A DNA stretch of 64,000 nucleotides from DATEPR01 sp036273855 (GCA_036273855.1 DASUGU010000068.1:1-64000), one strand, 5' to 3'; positions 49,200 through 58,664 are shown, counted from the first letter of the stretch. Translations and numbers: made by a program. The notes: generated from the sequence alone by a model not told the origin.

Positions 49200-50339
49200 A
49201 TGCGTTCTCTGGACATCGCACGCGACACCTGTGAGCGCCACCACCCTGGGCTGGGCAAGAGCCTGGCCGAGATCCCGCTGCTGGAACGGGAAGCCAAGGG
49301 CAGTCCGGTGGTCGAGCTCTTCCGCGAACACGGCGGTGCCGGTCTCCTGGTGCCCCCCGCCTACGGCGGACTGGGCGTCGACGCGCTGGAGGCGGTACGG
49401 GTCACCAGGGCCATCGGCTCCTACTCGCCGTCGCTGGGCGCCGGGGCGACCATGCACAACTTCACGGCGGCCATGCTGTTCGCGCTCACCGACCGCGTCG
49501 GCCAGCCCACCGAGGCCCAGATCGAGCTGCTGTCCAGGATCGCGCCGGAGGGCATGCTGCTGGCGTCGGGCTGGGCGGAGGGCAAGACCGAGCAGAACAT
49601 CCTCAACCCCAGCGTGGTGGCCAAGCCCGTGGACGACGGCTATGTCGTCAACGGCGCGAAGAAGCCGTGCAGCCTGTCCGGGTCGATGAACCTGCTGACG
49701 GCGAGCGCGGTCCTGCCCACCGACGACGGCCGGCCGGCACTGTCGGTGCTGCTGATCCCGTCCGACTCGCCGGGCATCACGATCCACCCGTTCTGGTCCA
49801 GCGACATCCTGGCCGCCGCGCAGAGCGACGAGATCCGGCTGGCCGACGTGCACGTGCCGGACCGGCTGATCATCCGTGCCACGCCGGAGGACCCCGGCCG
49901 GCTGGACGATCTGCAGACCGCCGCGTTCATCTGGTTCGAGCTGCTGGTCACCTCCGCCTACGTCGGGTTGGCCAGTGAACTGGTCAGCCGGGTGCTGGAG
50001 CGGGGCAGGGGCAGTGTGAGCGACCGGGGTGCGCTGTGCGTCCAGATGGAGTCGGCGGTGTCGCTGACCGAGGGCATGGCGCGGGCGGTGCGCGACGGCG
50101 TCGAGGGCGACGAGGCGGTGGCCGCCGTGCTGGTGACCCGGTTCGCCGTGCAGAAGGCGCTGGCCGCCGCGGCCGACCTGGCCGTGGAACTGCTCGGTGG
50201 CATCGCGTTCATCTCGTCCTCGGAGATCGCCTATCTCCTGTCCGCCGTGCACCCGCTCGCGTTCCACCCGCCGTCGCGGACCAGCACCGCCCAGGCGCTC
50301 GTGGACCACTTCGCCGGCGGACCGCTCGTACTGGCCTAG
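49200..50339 (+). CDS. ACAD-fold flavin N-monooxygenase, VlmH-like
   Basis: A 379-residue acyl-CoA-dehydrogenase-fold protein. It has VPPAYGGLGVDALEAV at the start, GWAEGKTEQNIL, YVVNGAKKPCSLSGSMNLLTA and a C-terminal bundle (LAVELLGGIAF), as in VlmH and other two-component flavin N-hydroxylases. The catalytic Glu of true dehydrogenases is not seen. With the flavin reductase at 52706 it would oxidise the fatty amine to a hydroxylamine. Confidence 0.87.
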   Translation: MRSLDIARDTCERHHPGLGKSLAEIPLLEREAKGSPVVELFREHGGAGLLVPPAYGGLGVDALEAVRVTRAIGSYSPSLGAGATMHNFTAAMLFALTDRVGQPTEAQIELLSRIAPEGMLLASGWAEGKTEQNILNPSVVAKPVDDGYVVNGAKKPCSLSGSMNLLTASAVLPTDDGRPALSVLLIPSDSPGITIHPFWSSDILAAAQSDEIRLADVHVPDRLIIRATPEDPGRLDDLQTAAFIWFELLVTSAYVGLASELVSRVLERGRGSVSDRGALCVQMESAVSLTEGMARAVRDGVEGDEAVAAVLVTRFAVQKALAAAADLAVELLGGIAFISSSEIAYLLSAVHPLAFHPPSRTSTAQALVDHFAGGPLVLA

Positions 50340-50369
50340 GCAACCTGCTCCCACCGTGAGGAGACACCC

Positions 50370-51662
50370 ATGACCCTGTCCATGGACATCGATCACCACG
50401 TCGACGACTCCGAACTGGAGATCCTCGGCCTGTACCGCAAGCACCTGAGCAAGGGGCGCGCGACGGTCGCCGAGATGTTCGGCAGCCACATGGAGGTCGC
50501 GTCGTCCGGTGCGTGGCTGCGCACCAGGGACGGCCGCGAGTACCTCAACTGCGGCGGCTACGGCGTGTTCATCGCGGGCGCCCGGCACCCGATCGTGATG
50601 GAGGCCGTGCTGCGCCAACTGGAGTCGCACCCGATCTCCACCCGCATCCTGCTCGAACCCACCGTCGGCCGGGCCGCCGAGGCGCTGGCGTCGGTGGTGC
50701 CGGCGCACCTCAACCGGATCCACTTCGCGCTGTCCGGCGCGGAAGCGGTGGAGACGGGCCTGAAGTTGGCCCGCGCCAACGGTAGGCGCCGCCTGGTGTC
50801 CACGAAGATGGGCTACCACGGCAAGACGCTGGGCGCGCTGTCGGCCACCGCCAAGGAGGTCTACCAGAAGCCGTTCCGGCCGCTGCTGCCCGACGTCACG
50901 CACGTGCCGTGGGGTGACGTGCCCGCCATCGAGCAGGAACTGACCGCGCACCCCGGCGAGGTGGCCGTCATCCTCGAACCGGTGCAGGGCGAGGGTGGCG
51001 TGAACCTGCCGCCGCCCGGTTACCTGCCGGCCGTCGAGGCGTTGTGCCGCGAGCACGGCGGTTTCCTCATTCTGGACGAGGTGCAGACCGGCATGGGCCG
51101 GCTGGGCGAGTGGTGGGGTGCCGACCTCTACGAGGTCACCCCGGACGTGCTGCTGACCGGCAAGGCCCTGGGCGGTGGCGTCATGCCGGTGTCCGCGGCG
51201 CTGGCCAACCGCACGACGTTCTCCCCGTTCGACAAGGACCCCTACCTGCACACCGGGACGTTCACCGGCGCACCCGTGCTGATGGCCGCCGTGCAGGGCG
51301 CGATCACCGCCATCAAGGAGGACCGGCTGGTCTCCAAGGCGATGACGCTGGGCACCCGGCTGCTGCCCGAGATCCAGCGGATCGCCATGTCGATCTGCCC
51401 GGACCTGGTGGCCGAGGTGCGCGGCCAGGGCCTGATGATCGGCATCGAGTTCCGCGAGACCGGCATGGCGGGCGAGATGCTCATGGAGCTGTTCAACCAC
51501 GGTGTGGTGGCCAACCACTCGATGAACGGCAGCTCGGTGGCCCGGTTCACACCGCCGGCGATCCTGACCGACGGCGACGTCAACTTCCTCCTGGAGTCGT
51601 TCGAGAGCGCATGCCGTGACCTGGTCGAGCACCAGGCGCGGGTGCGGGAAGGCGGGCACTGA
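50370..51662 (+). CDS. Class III PLP-dependent aminotransferase
   Basis: A 430-residue aminotransferase. PLP Lys265 is in LLTGKALGGG, Asp236 in ILDEVQTGMGR, and the phosphate loop in SGAEAVETGLKLAR. Class III enzymes act on omega-amines and aldehydes. Converting a fatty aldehyde to an alkylamine explains why no decarboxylase like VlmD is present. It is 30 bp after the N-hydroxylase gene, ATG 50370. Confidence 0.9.
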   Translation: MTLSMDIDHHVDDSELEILGLYRKHLSKGRATVAEMFGSHMEVASSGAWLRTRDGREYLNCGGYGVFIAGARHPIVMEAVLRQLESHPISTRILLEPTVGRAAEALASVVPAHLNRIHFALSGAEAVETGLKLARANGRRRLVSTKMGYHGKTLGALSATAKEVYQKPFRPLLPDVTHVPWGDVPAIEQELTAHPGEVAVILEPVQGEGGVNLPPPGYLPAVEALCREHGGFLILDEVQTGMGRLGEWWGADLYEVTPDVLLTGKALGGGVMPVSAALANRTTFSPFDKDPYLHTGTFTGAPVLMAAVQGAITAIKEDRLVSKAMTLGTRLLPEIQRIAMSICPDLVAEVRGQGLMIGIEFRETGMAGEMLMELFNHGVVANHSMNGSSVARFTPPAILTDGDVNFLLESFESACRDLVEHQARVREGGH

Positions 51663-51663
51663 C

Positions 51664-52170
51664 ATGCGCAAGGTGATCCTGGACGCGGTGATCCACGGCG
51701 AGGACGCCGGCACCGTCTTCGAGAACTGCATGCAGTTCAGCAAGTACCCAGATCTGTCGCCGCACGTGCAGTCGACCACCGTGGAGCGGACGCGGCCCAA
51801 CCCGACCGGCGCGTCGAGCTGGGAACTGCTGTTCCGCAGCGGCCTGCTGCAGTGGTCGGAGGAGGAGCGCTACCTCAAGGACGACCTGCGCATGGAGTTC
51901 GAGCAGACCGAGGGCGACTTCGACGTGTTCGGCGGGTTCTGGACGTTCGACCAGGACGACGACGACGTGATCCTGCACTTCGAGTGCGACTTCGACTTCG
52001 GCATCGAGAGCCTGGCCGGGATCCTCGACCCGATCGCCGAGCGCGTCATCAAGGAGACCGTCGCGTGGGCCGTCGTGGAACTGCACGACGACGTCCGCCT
52101 CGGCGGTGACCTCGAACTCGTGGCAGACAAGTCCCAGGCCGCCGTCGGCGGCGTGCCCAACTCTCACTGA
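51664..52170 (+). CDS. SRPBCC/polyketide-cyclase-like protein
   Basis: A 168-residue START-like protein (MRKVILDAVIHGEDAGTVFE, then FSKYPDLSPHVQSTTVE). The fold resembles Coq10 and polyketide aromatase/cyclases. It is very acidic. It probably binds or presents a lipid-like intermediate; no catalytic residue can be named. It starts 1 bp after the aminotransferase stop. Confidence 0.82.
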   Translation: MRKVILDAVIHGEDAGTVFENCMQFSKYPDLSPHVQSTTVERTRPNPTGASSWELLFRSGLLQWSEEERYLKDDLRMEFEQTEGDFDVFGGFWTFDQDDDDVILHFECDFDFGIESLAGILDPIAERVIKETVAWAVVELHDDVRLGGDLELVADKSQAAVGGVPNSH

Positions 52171-52184
52171 ATGGTGGCTTCCCC

Positions 52185-52709
52185 ATGGATCTCGCGAACC
52201 CGTTCGAAACCCCGTCCACCTACAAGCTGCACCGCGCCGAGTACCTGGTCGGCCTGGTCGCCGCGCTCGTGCTGTTCATCCTGCACATCCACCAGATCCA
52301 CTGGATCGCCGCGGTCGTGCTGTTCGTCTACATCGACCTGATCGGCTACATCCCCGGTGCGATCGCCTACCGGCGCAGCCCGGACCACCGCATCCCCAAG
52401 GGCTTCTACATCGCCTACAACACCATGCACAGCATGATCACGCAGGGCCTGGTGGCCATGGTGTACATGCTGGTGGCCGGACCGGACTGGACCCTGCTGG
52501 TGCTGCCGCTGCACCTGTTCGCCGACCGCGGCGTGTTCGGCAACTTCCTCAAGCCGTTCACCCTGGGCTTCGAGCCCGAGCCCAACGAGGTCTGGAACCA
52601 GGTCAAGGAGCGCCTGTTCCACAGCGCGCACGCGGCCAAGGGCCTGCCGGTGGCCGACGACGCCACCCGGCCCGCCACCGAGCCTGCCGCTCAGGGTGCG
52701 GCGCGATGA
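52185..52709 (+). CDS. Small integral membrane protein, VlmO-like
   Basis: A 174-residue membrane protein with three or four helices (about 20-58, 88-115). His residues line them (LFILHIHQIHWIAA, YNTMHSMITQG, LPLHLFADRG), as expected for a metal- or intermediate-handling membrane enzyme. VlmO of valanimycin biosynthesis is a membrane protein recently linked to forming the N-N bond from the O-seryl hydroxylamine (from memory). Homology is inferred by size, topology and position beside the VlmR- and VlmB-like genes. Confidence 0.75.
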   Translation: MDLANPFETPSTYKLHRAEYLVGLVAALVLFILHIHQIHWIAAVVLFVYIDLIGYIPGAIAYRRSPDHRIPKGFYIAYNTMHSMITQGLVAMVYMLVAGPDWTLLVLPLHLFADRGVFGNFLKPFTLGFEPEPNEVWNQVKERLFHSAHAAKGLPVADDATRPATEPAAQGAAR

Positions 52710-53272
52710 TCCCCGGCCAGGTGCGGTCCGGGACACCGGTCGAGCAGGACGCGGTCCGGCGCCTGACCACCGGGGTGACCGTCCTGACGGTCGCCGACGG
52801 GCAGTCGGTGCACGGGGCGACGGTCAGCGCCGTCAGCCTGGTCGCCCGTGACCCGCTGATCGTGTGTGCCGGACTGCGCACCGGGTCCGTCCTGTCCGGA
52901 CTGGCCCTGGACAGCGGCCGGTTCGCCGTCAACGTCCTGTCCGAGCGGCAGGCGCTGGTGGCCGACTGGTTCGCCAACCCGGCCCGGCCCGGCGGCAGGG
53001 AGCAGTTCGCCCTGGTGGGGTGGCGGCAGCACCCGGAGACCGGGATTCCGCTGCTGGACAACACGTTGGCGGTGCTGCTGTGCCGGGTCCACCGGCACGT
53101 GCCGGCCGGTGACCACGAACTGCTGCTGGGCGAGGTGGACGAGGCGACCGTCGGCGTCGGCAGCCCGCTGGTCAGCTTCGACGGTGCCCTGTACGGCGCC
53201 GAGTTCCGTGACGTGGCACGGCATCGGGGCTGGCGCAACGTGACGACGGTGGCCACCACCACGCTCGACTGA
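52706..53272 (+). CDS. Flavin reductase, VlmR-like
   Basis: A 188-residue flavin_Reduct protein. RRLTTGVTVLTVADGQSVHGATVSAVSLVARDPL and FAVNVLSERQ are the FMN-binding landmarks. It would supply reduced flavin to the VlmH-like monooxygenase. ATG 52706 overlaps the vlmO-like stop by 4 bp. Confidence 0.92.
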   Translation: MIPGQVRSGTPVEQDAVRRLTTGVTVLTVADGQSVHGATVSAVSLVARDPLIVCAGLRTGSVLSGLALDSGRFAVNVLSERQALVADWFANPARPGGREQFALVGWRQHPETGIPLLDNTLAVLLCRVHRHVPAGDHELLLGEVDEATVGVGSPLVSFDGALYGAEFRDVARHRGWRNVTTVATTTLD

Positions 53273-53301
53273 CGGACCCTACGCACGAGAAAGGACCAGC
53301 C

Positions 53302-54291
53302 ATGACAACGCCGATTCCCGCCGAGACGGACTGGGACACGGCTCCGGGTCTGCTCGACGGCGCCATGAACCTGACACTCACGTCGGAGCAGTGCGACCTG
53401 CGCTACTGGCTGCGCAGCGTCGCCCAGGGCACCCTCGCCGGCCGCGCCGAGACCGGGCACGCCGCGCACGAGGCCACCCCGGACCACATGCGCAAGCCCG
53501 GCCCGCTGCGCGACGCCCTGGTGATGGAACTGGGCTACCGCTCGGTCGCCGAGGAGCAGGCGACCAGGGTGCTGTCGCACTACGTGGAGAACGCGCCGAG
53601 CATCCCGGAGATGGAGTTCTACGCCACCCAGTTGCTGGACGAGGCACGCCACTCCATGGTGTTCCGCGACCACCTGCTCGACCTGGGCGTGCCGGCCAAC
53701 GAACTGCACGCCACCATCGAGCGGATGTCCGCGGACTACAAGCGCGACGTGATCGACCCGATCCTGGACTTCGCGCTGGCCGCGGTGCGCGACGAGCACG
53801 ACTTCGTCGGCGGCGTCGCCGTCTTCACCATCATCATCGAGGGCGTGCTGGCGCCGGCCGCGGAGCTGAGCGAGCGGAAGTGGAACGTGCTCGACCCGGC
53901 GGCGGGCGCGATCGCGCGGGGCGCGTCGATCGACGAGATCCGCCACCTGTCGGTGGGCAGCTCCATCGTGCGCGAGCACCTGATCCGCGACCCGGAGTAC
54001 CGGCCGAGGCTGCTGGACATCCTGCAGCGCGGCCGGACGTTGTGGGACGGCATCCCGGACCGCAAGTACGTGCTGGAGCGCGAGGACCTGTTCCAGGAAG
54101 GCATGTTCCAGTTCGCCGACCTCATCGCCGACTACGAGGTGTGGCCCGGCGTGAAACTGCTGGACACCACCGCGGAGGGCCGGTACGACGAGGCCGAGCG
54201 GTGGACCGACCAGATGGCCGAGGTCCGGCTGGAGTACATGGGCATCAGCGAGGCCCTGCCCATGCTGCTGAGTGGCCAGGCGGCGTCCTGA
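53302..54291 (+). CDS. Ferritin-like diiron protein, VlmB-like
   Basis: A 329-residue helical protein with a carboxylate-bridged diiron site: Glu84/85 (AEEQATRVLSH), Glu114 and His117 (DEARHS), Glu180 (IIIEGVLAP) and Asp211/Glu212-His215 (DEIRHLS). VlmB, of this type, has been reported to oxidise the hydrazine to the azoxy group (from memory). ATG 53302 has GAAAGGA upstream. The stop overlaps the KAS III start. Confidence 0.87.
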   Translation: MTTPIPAETDWDTAPGLLDGAMNLTLTSEQCDLRYWLRSVAQGTLAGRAETGHAAHEATPDHMRKPGPLRDALVMELGYRSVAEEQATRVLSHYVENAPSIPEMEFYATQLLDEARHSMVFRDHLLDLGVPANELHATIERMSADYKRDVIDPILDFALAAVRDEHDFVGGVAVFTIIIEGVLAPAAELSERKWNVLDPAAGAIARGASIDEIRHLSVGSSIVREHLIRDPEYRPRLLDILQRGRTLWDGIPDRKYVLEREDLFQEGMFQFADLIADYEVWPGVKLLDTTAEGRYDEAERWTDQMAEVRLEYMGISEALPMLLSGQAAS

Positions 54292-55322
54292 TGCCGGGCA
54301 TGCCTGGCGACACCGCTCACGCCGTCGTGGCCGGGCTCGGCTCGTGGCTGCCGTCGCGCAGTGTCAGCAACGACGAGCTGGCCGGTTACCTGGACACGTC
54401 CGACGAGTGGATCCGCAGCCGGACCGGGATCGCCGCCCGGCGCTGGGTCGACCAGGGGACGACGACGGGTGACCTGGCCGTCGAGGCGGGCAGGCTGGCG
54501 CTGCGAGCGGCGTCGGAGGACACGGTCGACGCGGTCGTGCTCGCCACCACCACGCCGGACCGGCGCTGCCCGGCCACCGCGCCGGACGTCGCCGCCCGGC
54601 TGGGCATGACCGGCACGCCCGCGTTCGACGTGTCGGCGGTGTGCGCAGGCTTCCTCTACGGCCTGGCCACCGCGTCCGGCCTGATCGCCGCCGGCACGGC
54701 CCAGCGGGTGCTGCTGATCGGAGCGGAGACGTACTCGACGATCCTCAACCCCGGCGACCGCACGACGCGGGCGATCTTCGGGGACGCGGCGGGCGCCGTC
54801 CTGCTGCGGGCCGGTTCGGCGGACGAGCCGGGTGCGATCGGCCCGTGCGTGCTGGGCAGTGACGGCGGGAACCGCGACCTGATCACCATCCCGGCCGGCG
54901 GCGCCGAGCAGCGCTCGGCCGGCACGGACGCGCCACCGGAGGATTTCTACTTCCAGATGCGCGGCGGGGACGTGTACCGGCACGCGGTGACCCGGATGAT
55001 CGAGTCCGCAGAGGAAGCACTGAGCCGGACCGGCTGGGCCGCCGACGAGGTGGACCGGTTGGTGCCGCACCAGGCCAACTCCCGGATCTCCACGGCGGTC
55101 GCCGAGCGGATGGGCATCGAGCCGAACCGCCAGGTCACCAACATCGAGCACGTCGGCAACACGGCGTCCGCCTCGATACCGGTGCTGCTCGCCGAGACGG
55201 CGGCCGACGGCCGGCTGAAGCCCGGTCACCGGGTGCTGATCGTCGGGTTCGGCGGCGGGCTGGCCTGGGGTGCCACGACGCTCACCTGGCCCGATGTCCC
55301 CGCACTCCGCGGAGAGGGCTGA
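54291..55322 (+). CDS. 3-oxoacyl-ACP synthase III (KAS III, FabH-like)
   Basis: A 343-residue KAS III. Cys118 in SAVCAGFLYG, His in VPHQANSRI and Asn in VGNTASASIP form the triad. It starts a fatty chain by condensing an acyl-CoA with malonyl-ACP. The cluster has no KAS II or ketoreductase, so elongation must borrow primary FAS enzymes. ATG 54291 overlaps the preceding stop by one base. Confidence 0.92.
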   Translation: MPGMPGDTAHAVVAGLGSWLPSRSVSNDELAGYLDTSDEWIRSRTGIAARRWVDQGTTTGDLAVEAGRLALRAASEDTVDAVVLATTTPDRRCPATAPDVAARLGMTGTPAFDVSAVCAGFLYGLATASGLIAAGTAQRVLLIGAETYSTILNPGDRTTRAIFGDAAGAVLLRAGSADEPGAIGPCVLGSDGGNRDLITIPAGGAEQRSAGTDAPPEDFYFQMRGGDVYRHAVTRMIESAEEALSRTGWAADEVDRLVPHQANSRISTAVAERMGIEPNRQVTNIEHVGNTASASIPVLLAETAADGRLKPGHRVLIVGFGGGLAWGATTLTWPDVPALRGEG

Positions 55323-55365
55323 ACCTCAGGCGTACCAACCATTCCCGATCGAACGAGGAGAGGCA

Positions 55366-55596
55366 GTGTTCGAGGAACTGAAGCAGCTCATGGCCAGCAA
55401 GTACCAGCTCGACCCGGCGACGATCACGCCCGACGCGACCCTCAAGGGTCTCGGGCTGGACTCGCTGGACGTGGTGGAACTGGCCATGACCGCGGAGAAG
55501 GAATGGGGCCCCAGGGTCACCGACGACGAGCTGAACGAGGCACAGCGGCTGGACGCCATCGTCAAGCTCCTGGAAAGCCGCAACGCGAGGGTCTGA
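55366..55596 (+). CDS. Acyl carrier protein
   Basis: A 76-residue ACP with Ser33 in GLDSLDVVEL as phosphopantetheine site. GTG 55366 has GAGGAGAGG upstream. Its stop overlaps the carboxyltransferase start. It probably carries the pathway's fatty chain before reduction to aldehyde. Confidence 0.92.
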   Translation: MFEELKQLMASKYQLDPATITPDATLKGLGLDSLDVVELAMTAEKEWGPRVTDDELNEAQRLDAIVKLLESRNARV

Positions 55597-57083
55597 TGGC
55601 GCACGCCCAGACGATCGTCACGGGGCCGGCCGTGCGGGACACGGCAGCACGGCCGGCCCGGTCCGAACCGGACGCCAGGCAGTTGCTGTCCGCCCTGGCC
55701 GACCCGCTGTCCTTCCTGGAGGTGGGCAGCCAGGCCAGGCACCAGGCGACCGCGTTCGACATGCAGCGGCGCAGGCCGGCCGGCGACGGCGTGGTCACCG
55801 GACTGGCCACCGTCGCCGACCGCCCGGTCGCCCTGTTCGCGCAGGACTCGTCGGTGCTGGGCGGCTCCCTCGGCGAGACGCACGCGGCCAAGATCGTCCG
55901 GATCATGGACCGGGCGGCCCGCTCCCGGATGCCGGTGGTGGGCCTGGTCGACTCCGGCGGCGCCCGCATCCAGGAGGGTGTCGGCGCGCTGGACGGCTAC
56001 GGCCGCATCTTCCGGACCAACGTCGCGCAGTCCGGCCGGGTGCCGCAGATCAGCGTCGTGCTCGGCACGTGTGCCGGCGGGGCGGTCTACTCCCCGGCGC
56101 TCACCGACGTGATCATCATGCGCCGCGGCGTGTCCCGGATGTTCCTCACCGGCCCCAAGGTGGTGCGCACGGTGACCCACGAGGACGTCACGGCAGAGGA
56201 CCTCGGCGGGAGCGACCTGCACTCCCGGTACTCCGGCGTCTGCCACCTGGTCGCGCAGGACGCGGACGACGCGCTCGAACTGACCCGGCGGGTGCTGTCG
56301 TACCTGCCCAGCTCCTGCTGGGACGAACTGCCCATGACCGAACCGGTCGCGCCCGACCCGATGCCCCACGTGCCGACCAACCCCCGCCACGCCTACGACG
56401 TGCGGGACGTGATCCGGGGCACCGTCGACAGCGGGAGTTTCCTGGAACTGCAGGAGCGGTTCGCCCGCAACATCGTCATCGGGTTCGCCAGGGTGGCCGG
56501 CTGCCCGGTCGGGGTCGTGGCCAACCAGCCGATGGCACTGGCCGGCACGCTGGACATCAGCTCGGCCGAGAAGGGCGCCCGGTTCGTGCGCATGTGCGAC
56601 GCGTTCGGGCTGCCACTGGTGACCCTGGTGGACACGCCCGGTTTCCTGCCCGGCACCCGGCAGGAGACCGGCGGGGTGATCCGCAAGGGCGCGAAACTGC
56701 TCTACGCCTACGCCGAGGCGACCGTGCCGAGGGTGACGGTCGTGCTGCGCAAGGCGTTCGGCGGCGCGTACATCGTGATGAACTCCCGCTCCCTGGGCGC
56801 CGACGCGGTGTTCGCCTGGCGGAACGCCGAACTCGCGGTGATGGGCGCCGAGGGTGCCGTCGACGTGATCTACCGCCGCGACATCGAGGCCGACCCGGAC
56901 AGCAGGCCGGATCTCGTCCGCCGCTACCAGACCGAGGCCGCCGCGGCGCACATCTCGGCGGAACGGCTGTCCGTCGACGAGATCATCGATCCCGCCGACA
57001 CCCGGGCCGTCGTCGCCATGACCCTCCAGTCGCTGCGCGGATCGCTGCGACCGCGCTTCCGCCACGACAACCTGCCGCAATGA
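55596..57083 (+). CDS. Acyl-CoA carboxylase carboxyltransferase (AccD/PccB-like)
   Basis: A 495-residue carboxyltransferase. N-domain motifs GLVDSGGARIQEG and GTCAGGAVYSPALTD, and C-domain VDTPGFLPGTRQETGGVIR with RKAFGGAYIVMNSR are intact. It makes malonyl- or methylmalonyl-CoA using a biotin subunit from elsewhere. The cluster copy suggests extra extender supply. Confidence 0.92.
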   Translation: MAHAQTIVTGPAVRDTAARPARSEPDARQLLSALADPLSFLEVGSQARHQATAFDMQRRRPAGDGVVTGLATVADRPVALFAQDSSVLGGSLGETHAAKIVRIMDRAARSRMPVVGLVDSGGARIQEGVGALDGYGRIFRTNVAQSGRVPQISVVLGTCAGGAVYSPALTDVIIMRRGVSRMFLTGPKVVRTVTHEDVTAEDLGGSDLHSRYSGVCHLVAQDADDALELTRRVLSYLPSSCWDELPMTEPVAPDPMPHVPTNPRHAYDVRDVIRGTVDSGSFLELQERFARNIVIGFARVAGCPVGVVANQPMALAGTLDISSAEKGARFVRMCDAFGLPLVTLVDTPGFLPGTRQETGGVIRKGAKLLYAYAEATVPRVTVVLRKAFGGAYIVMNSRSLGADAVFAWRNAELAVMGAEGAVDVIYRRDIEADPDSRPDLVRRYQTEAAAAHISAERLSVDEIIDPADTRAVVAMTLQSLRGSLRPRFRHDNLPQ

Positions 57084-57123
57084 CCCACCCCTCCCACGAC
57101 CGTTCACCAGAACGGAGGATCCC

Positions 57124-58635
57124 GTGACAGCGACCGCGACCCCGACCCAGACCCCGGGGGAGACCCAACAACTCAAACGGACCCTGAACACGCCGAAGAT
57201 CGTCTTTCTCATCGTCGCCGCCGCGGCGCCGCTGGGCGCGATGGTCGCCACGGTCCCGCTGGCCTTCGCCATCGGCAGCGGCCCCGGCGTGCCCGCGATG
57301 TTCGTCTTCGCCGGACTCACCCTGCTGTGCTTCTCGGTCGGCTACGCCGCGATGGGCCGGCAGATCGTCAATGCCGGCGGCTTCTACACCTACCTGTCGT
57401 CCGGGCTGGGCAAACCGGTCGCGGTGGCGGGCGGGTTCGTGGCGATCATCGCGTACAACGCGATCGCCATCGGCGTGCTGGGCGCGTTCGGCTACTTCGC
57501 CCAGACGATCGCCGCGTCCCACGGGCTGAACCTGCCGTGGGAACTGTGGGCGCTGGCCGGCGCGGTGGTGATGGGATTCCTCGGCTACCGGCAGGTGGAC
57601 CTGAGCGCCAAGGTGCTGATGCTGCTGATGATCGGCGAGATCGGCGTGCTGCTCGCGCTGAACCTGGCGGTCATCGTCCACAAGGGAGGCGCCGCGCTGC
57701 CGCCGGTGTCGTTCAGCCCCGGTGTGGCGCTGGGTGCGGGTTCCGGTGTGGCGATGATGTTCGCGTTCGCGTCGTTCACCGGGTTCGAGTCGGCGGCCCT
57801 GTACGGCGAGGAGGCCAAGAACCCCAAGCGCAGCGTTCCGGTGGCCACCTACATCGCGGTGATCCTCATCTCGTCGTTCTACGCGCTGACGAGTTGGGCC
57901 GCCGTCGGCGGTGTCGGCGTCGGCCAGGTGCGGGGCACGGCCACCAAGCAGTTGGGCAACCTGTTCTTCCTGCTCAGTGACCGGTACATGAACCCGATCG
58001 CCACCGACGTGATGCAGGCACTGCTGTGCACCAGCCTGTTCGCCGCCATGCTCGCCCTGCACAACGCGGCCAACCGGTACGTCTACGTGCTGGGCAGGGA
58101 AGGCGTGCTGCCTCGGTGGTTCGGCGTCGTCCACCGGAAGCACGCGTCGCCGCACCGCGCCAGCCTGGTGCTGACCATCGTGTCGGTCGTGGTGGCGGGC
58201 TGCTTCGCCCTCGGCGGGCTGGACCCGTACACCGGCCTGGCGTCCAGCATGCTCGGCCTGGGCACGCTCGGCATCATCCTGCTCCAGGGCAGTGCGGCCG
58301 TGTCGGTGATCGCCTACTTCCGCAGGCGGCCGGAACGGCACTGGTGGCGCACGCTGATCGCGCCGCTGCTCGGCGCGGCCGGCCTGACCACCGCGGTCGT
58401 CCTGCTGGTGCTGAACTACTCCCTGCTCACCGGCACGAGCACGGCCCTGGTGAACCACCTGCCGTGGCTGTACGTCGTGCTCGCGGTGGCGGGCGTCGGC
58501 TACGCCCACTGGATGCGCCGCACCCACCCGAACCGGTACCGCAACCTGGCGTCCGTGCACCTGCGGTCGGACACGGACGCTCCCGAGGCGGTCGACACCG
58601 CCGACGTCGAAGCGGGAGCGTTGGCGGAACGTTGA
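57124..58635 (+). CDS. APC-superfamily amino acid/amine permease
   Basis: A 503-residue, 12-helix permease. AAAAPLGAMVATVPLAFAIGSGPGVPAMF in helix 1, FTGFESAALYGEEAKNPKRSVP and GREGVLPRWFGVVHRKHASPHRA are APC hallmarks. It may import serine, take back amine or export an intermediate; this cannot be told. GTG 57124 has CGGAGGA upstream. It is probably the last gene of the operon. Confidence 0.87.
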   Translation: MTATATPTQTPGETQQLKRTLNTPKIVFLIVAAAAPLGAMVATVPLAFAIGSGPGVPAMFVFAGLTLLCFSVGYAAMGRQIVNAGGFYTYLSSGLGKPVAVAGGFVAIIAYNAIAIGVLGAFGYFAQTIAASHGLNLPWELWALAGAVVMGFLGYRQVDLSAKVLMLLMIGEIGVLLALNLAVIVHKGGAALPPVSFSPGVALGAGSGVAMMFAFASFTGFESAALYGEEAKNPKRSVPVATYIAVILISSFYALTSWAAVGGVGVGQVRGTATKQLGNLFFLLSDRYMNPIATDVMQALLCTSLFAAMLALHNAANRYVYVLGREGVLPRWFGVVHRKHASPHRASLVLTIVSVVVAGCFALGGLDPYTGLASSMLGLGTLGIILLQGSAAVSVIAYFRRRPERHWWRTLIAPLLGAAGLTTAVVLLVLNYSLLTGTSTALVNHLPWLYVVLAVAGVGYAHWMRRTHPNRYRNLASVHLRSDTDAPEAVDTADVEAGALAER

Positions 58636-58664
58636 CCGCGTGAGGGTCACCAGCGGGGAGGCCG

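Noticed and set aside
47565..51800. 1411-residue minus-strand ORF opposite the azoxy operon
   Set aside because: It is a shadow of GC-rich coding DNA on the plus strand; low-complexity His/Arg/Gln composition and no recognisable domain.
51664..52170. Aromatase/cyclase of a type II polyketide cluster
   Set aside because: No ketosynthase alpha/beta pair exists; the only ketosynthase is a KAS III, so the SRPBCC protein is treated as an accessory of the azoxy pathway.
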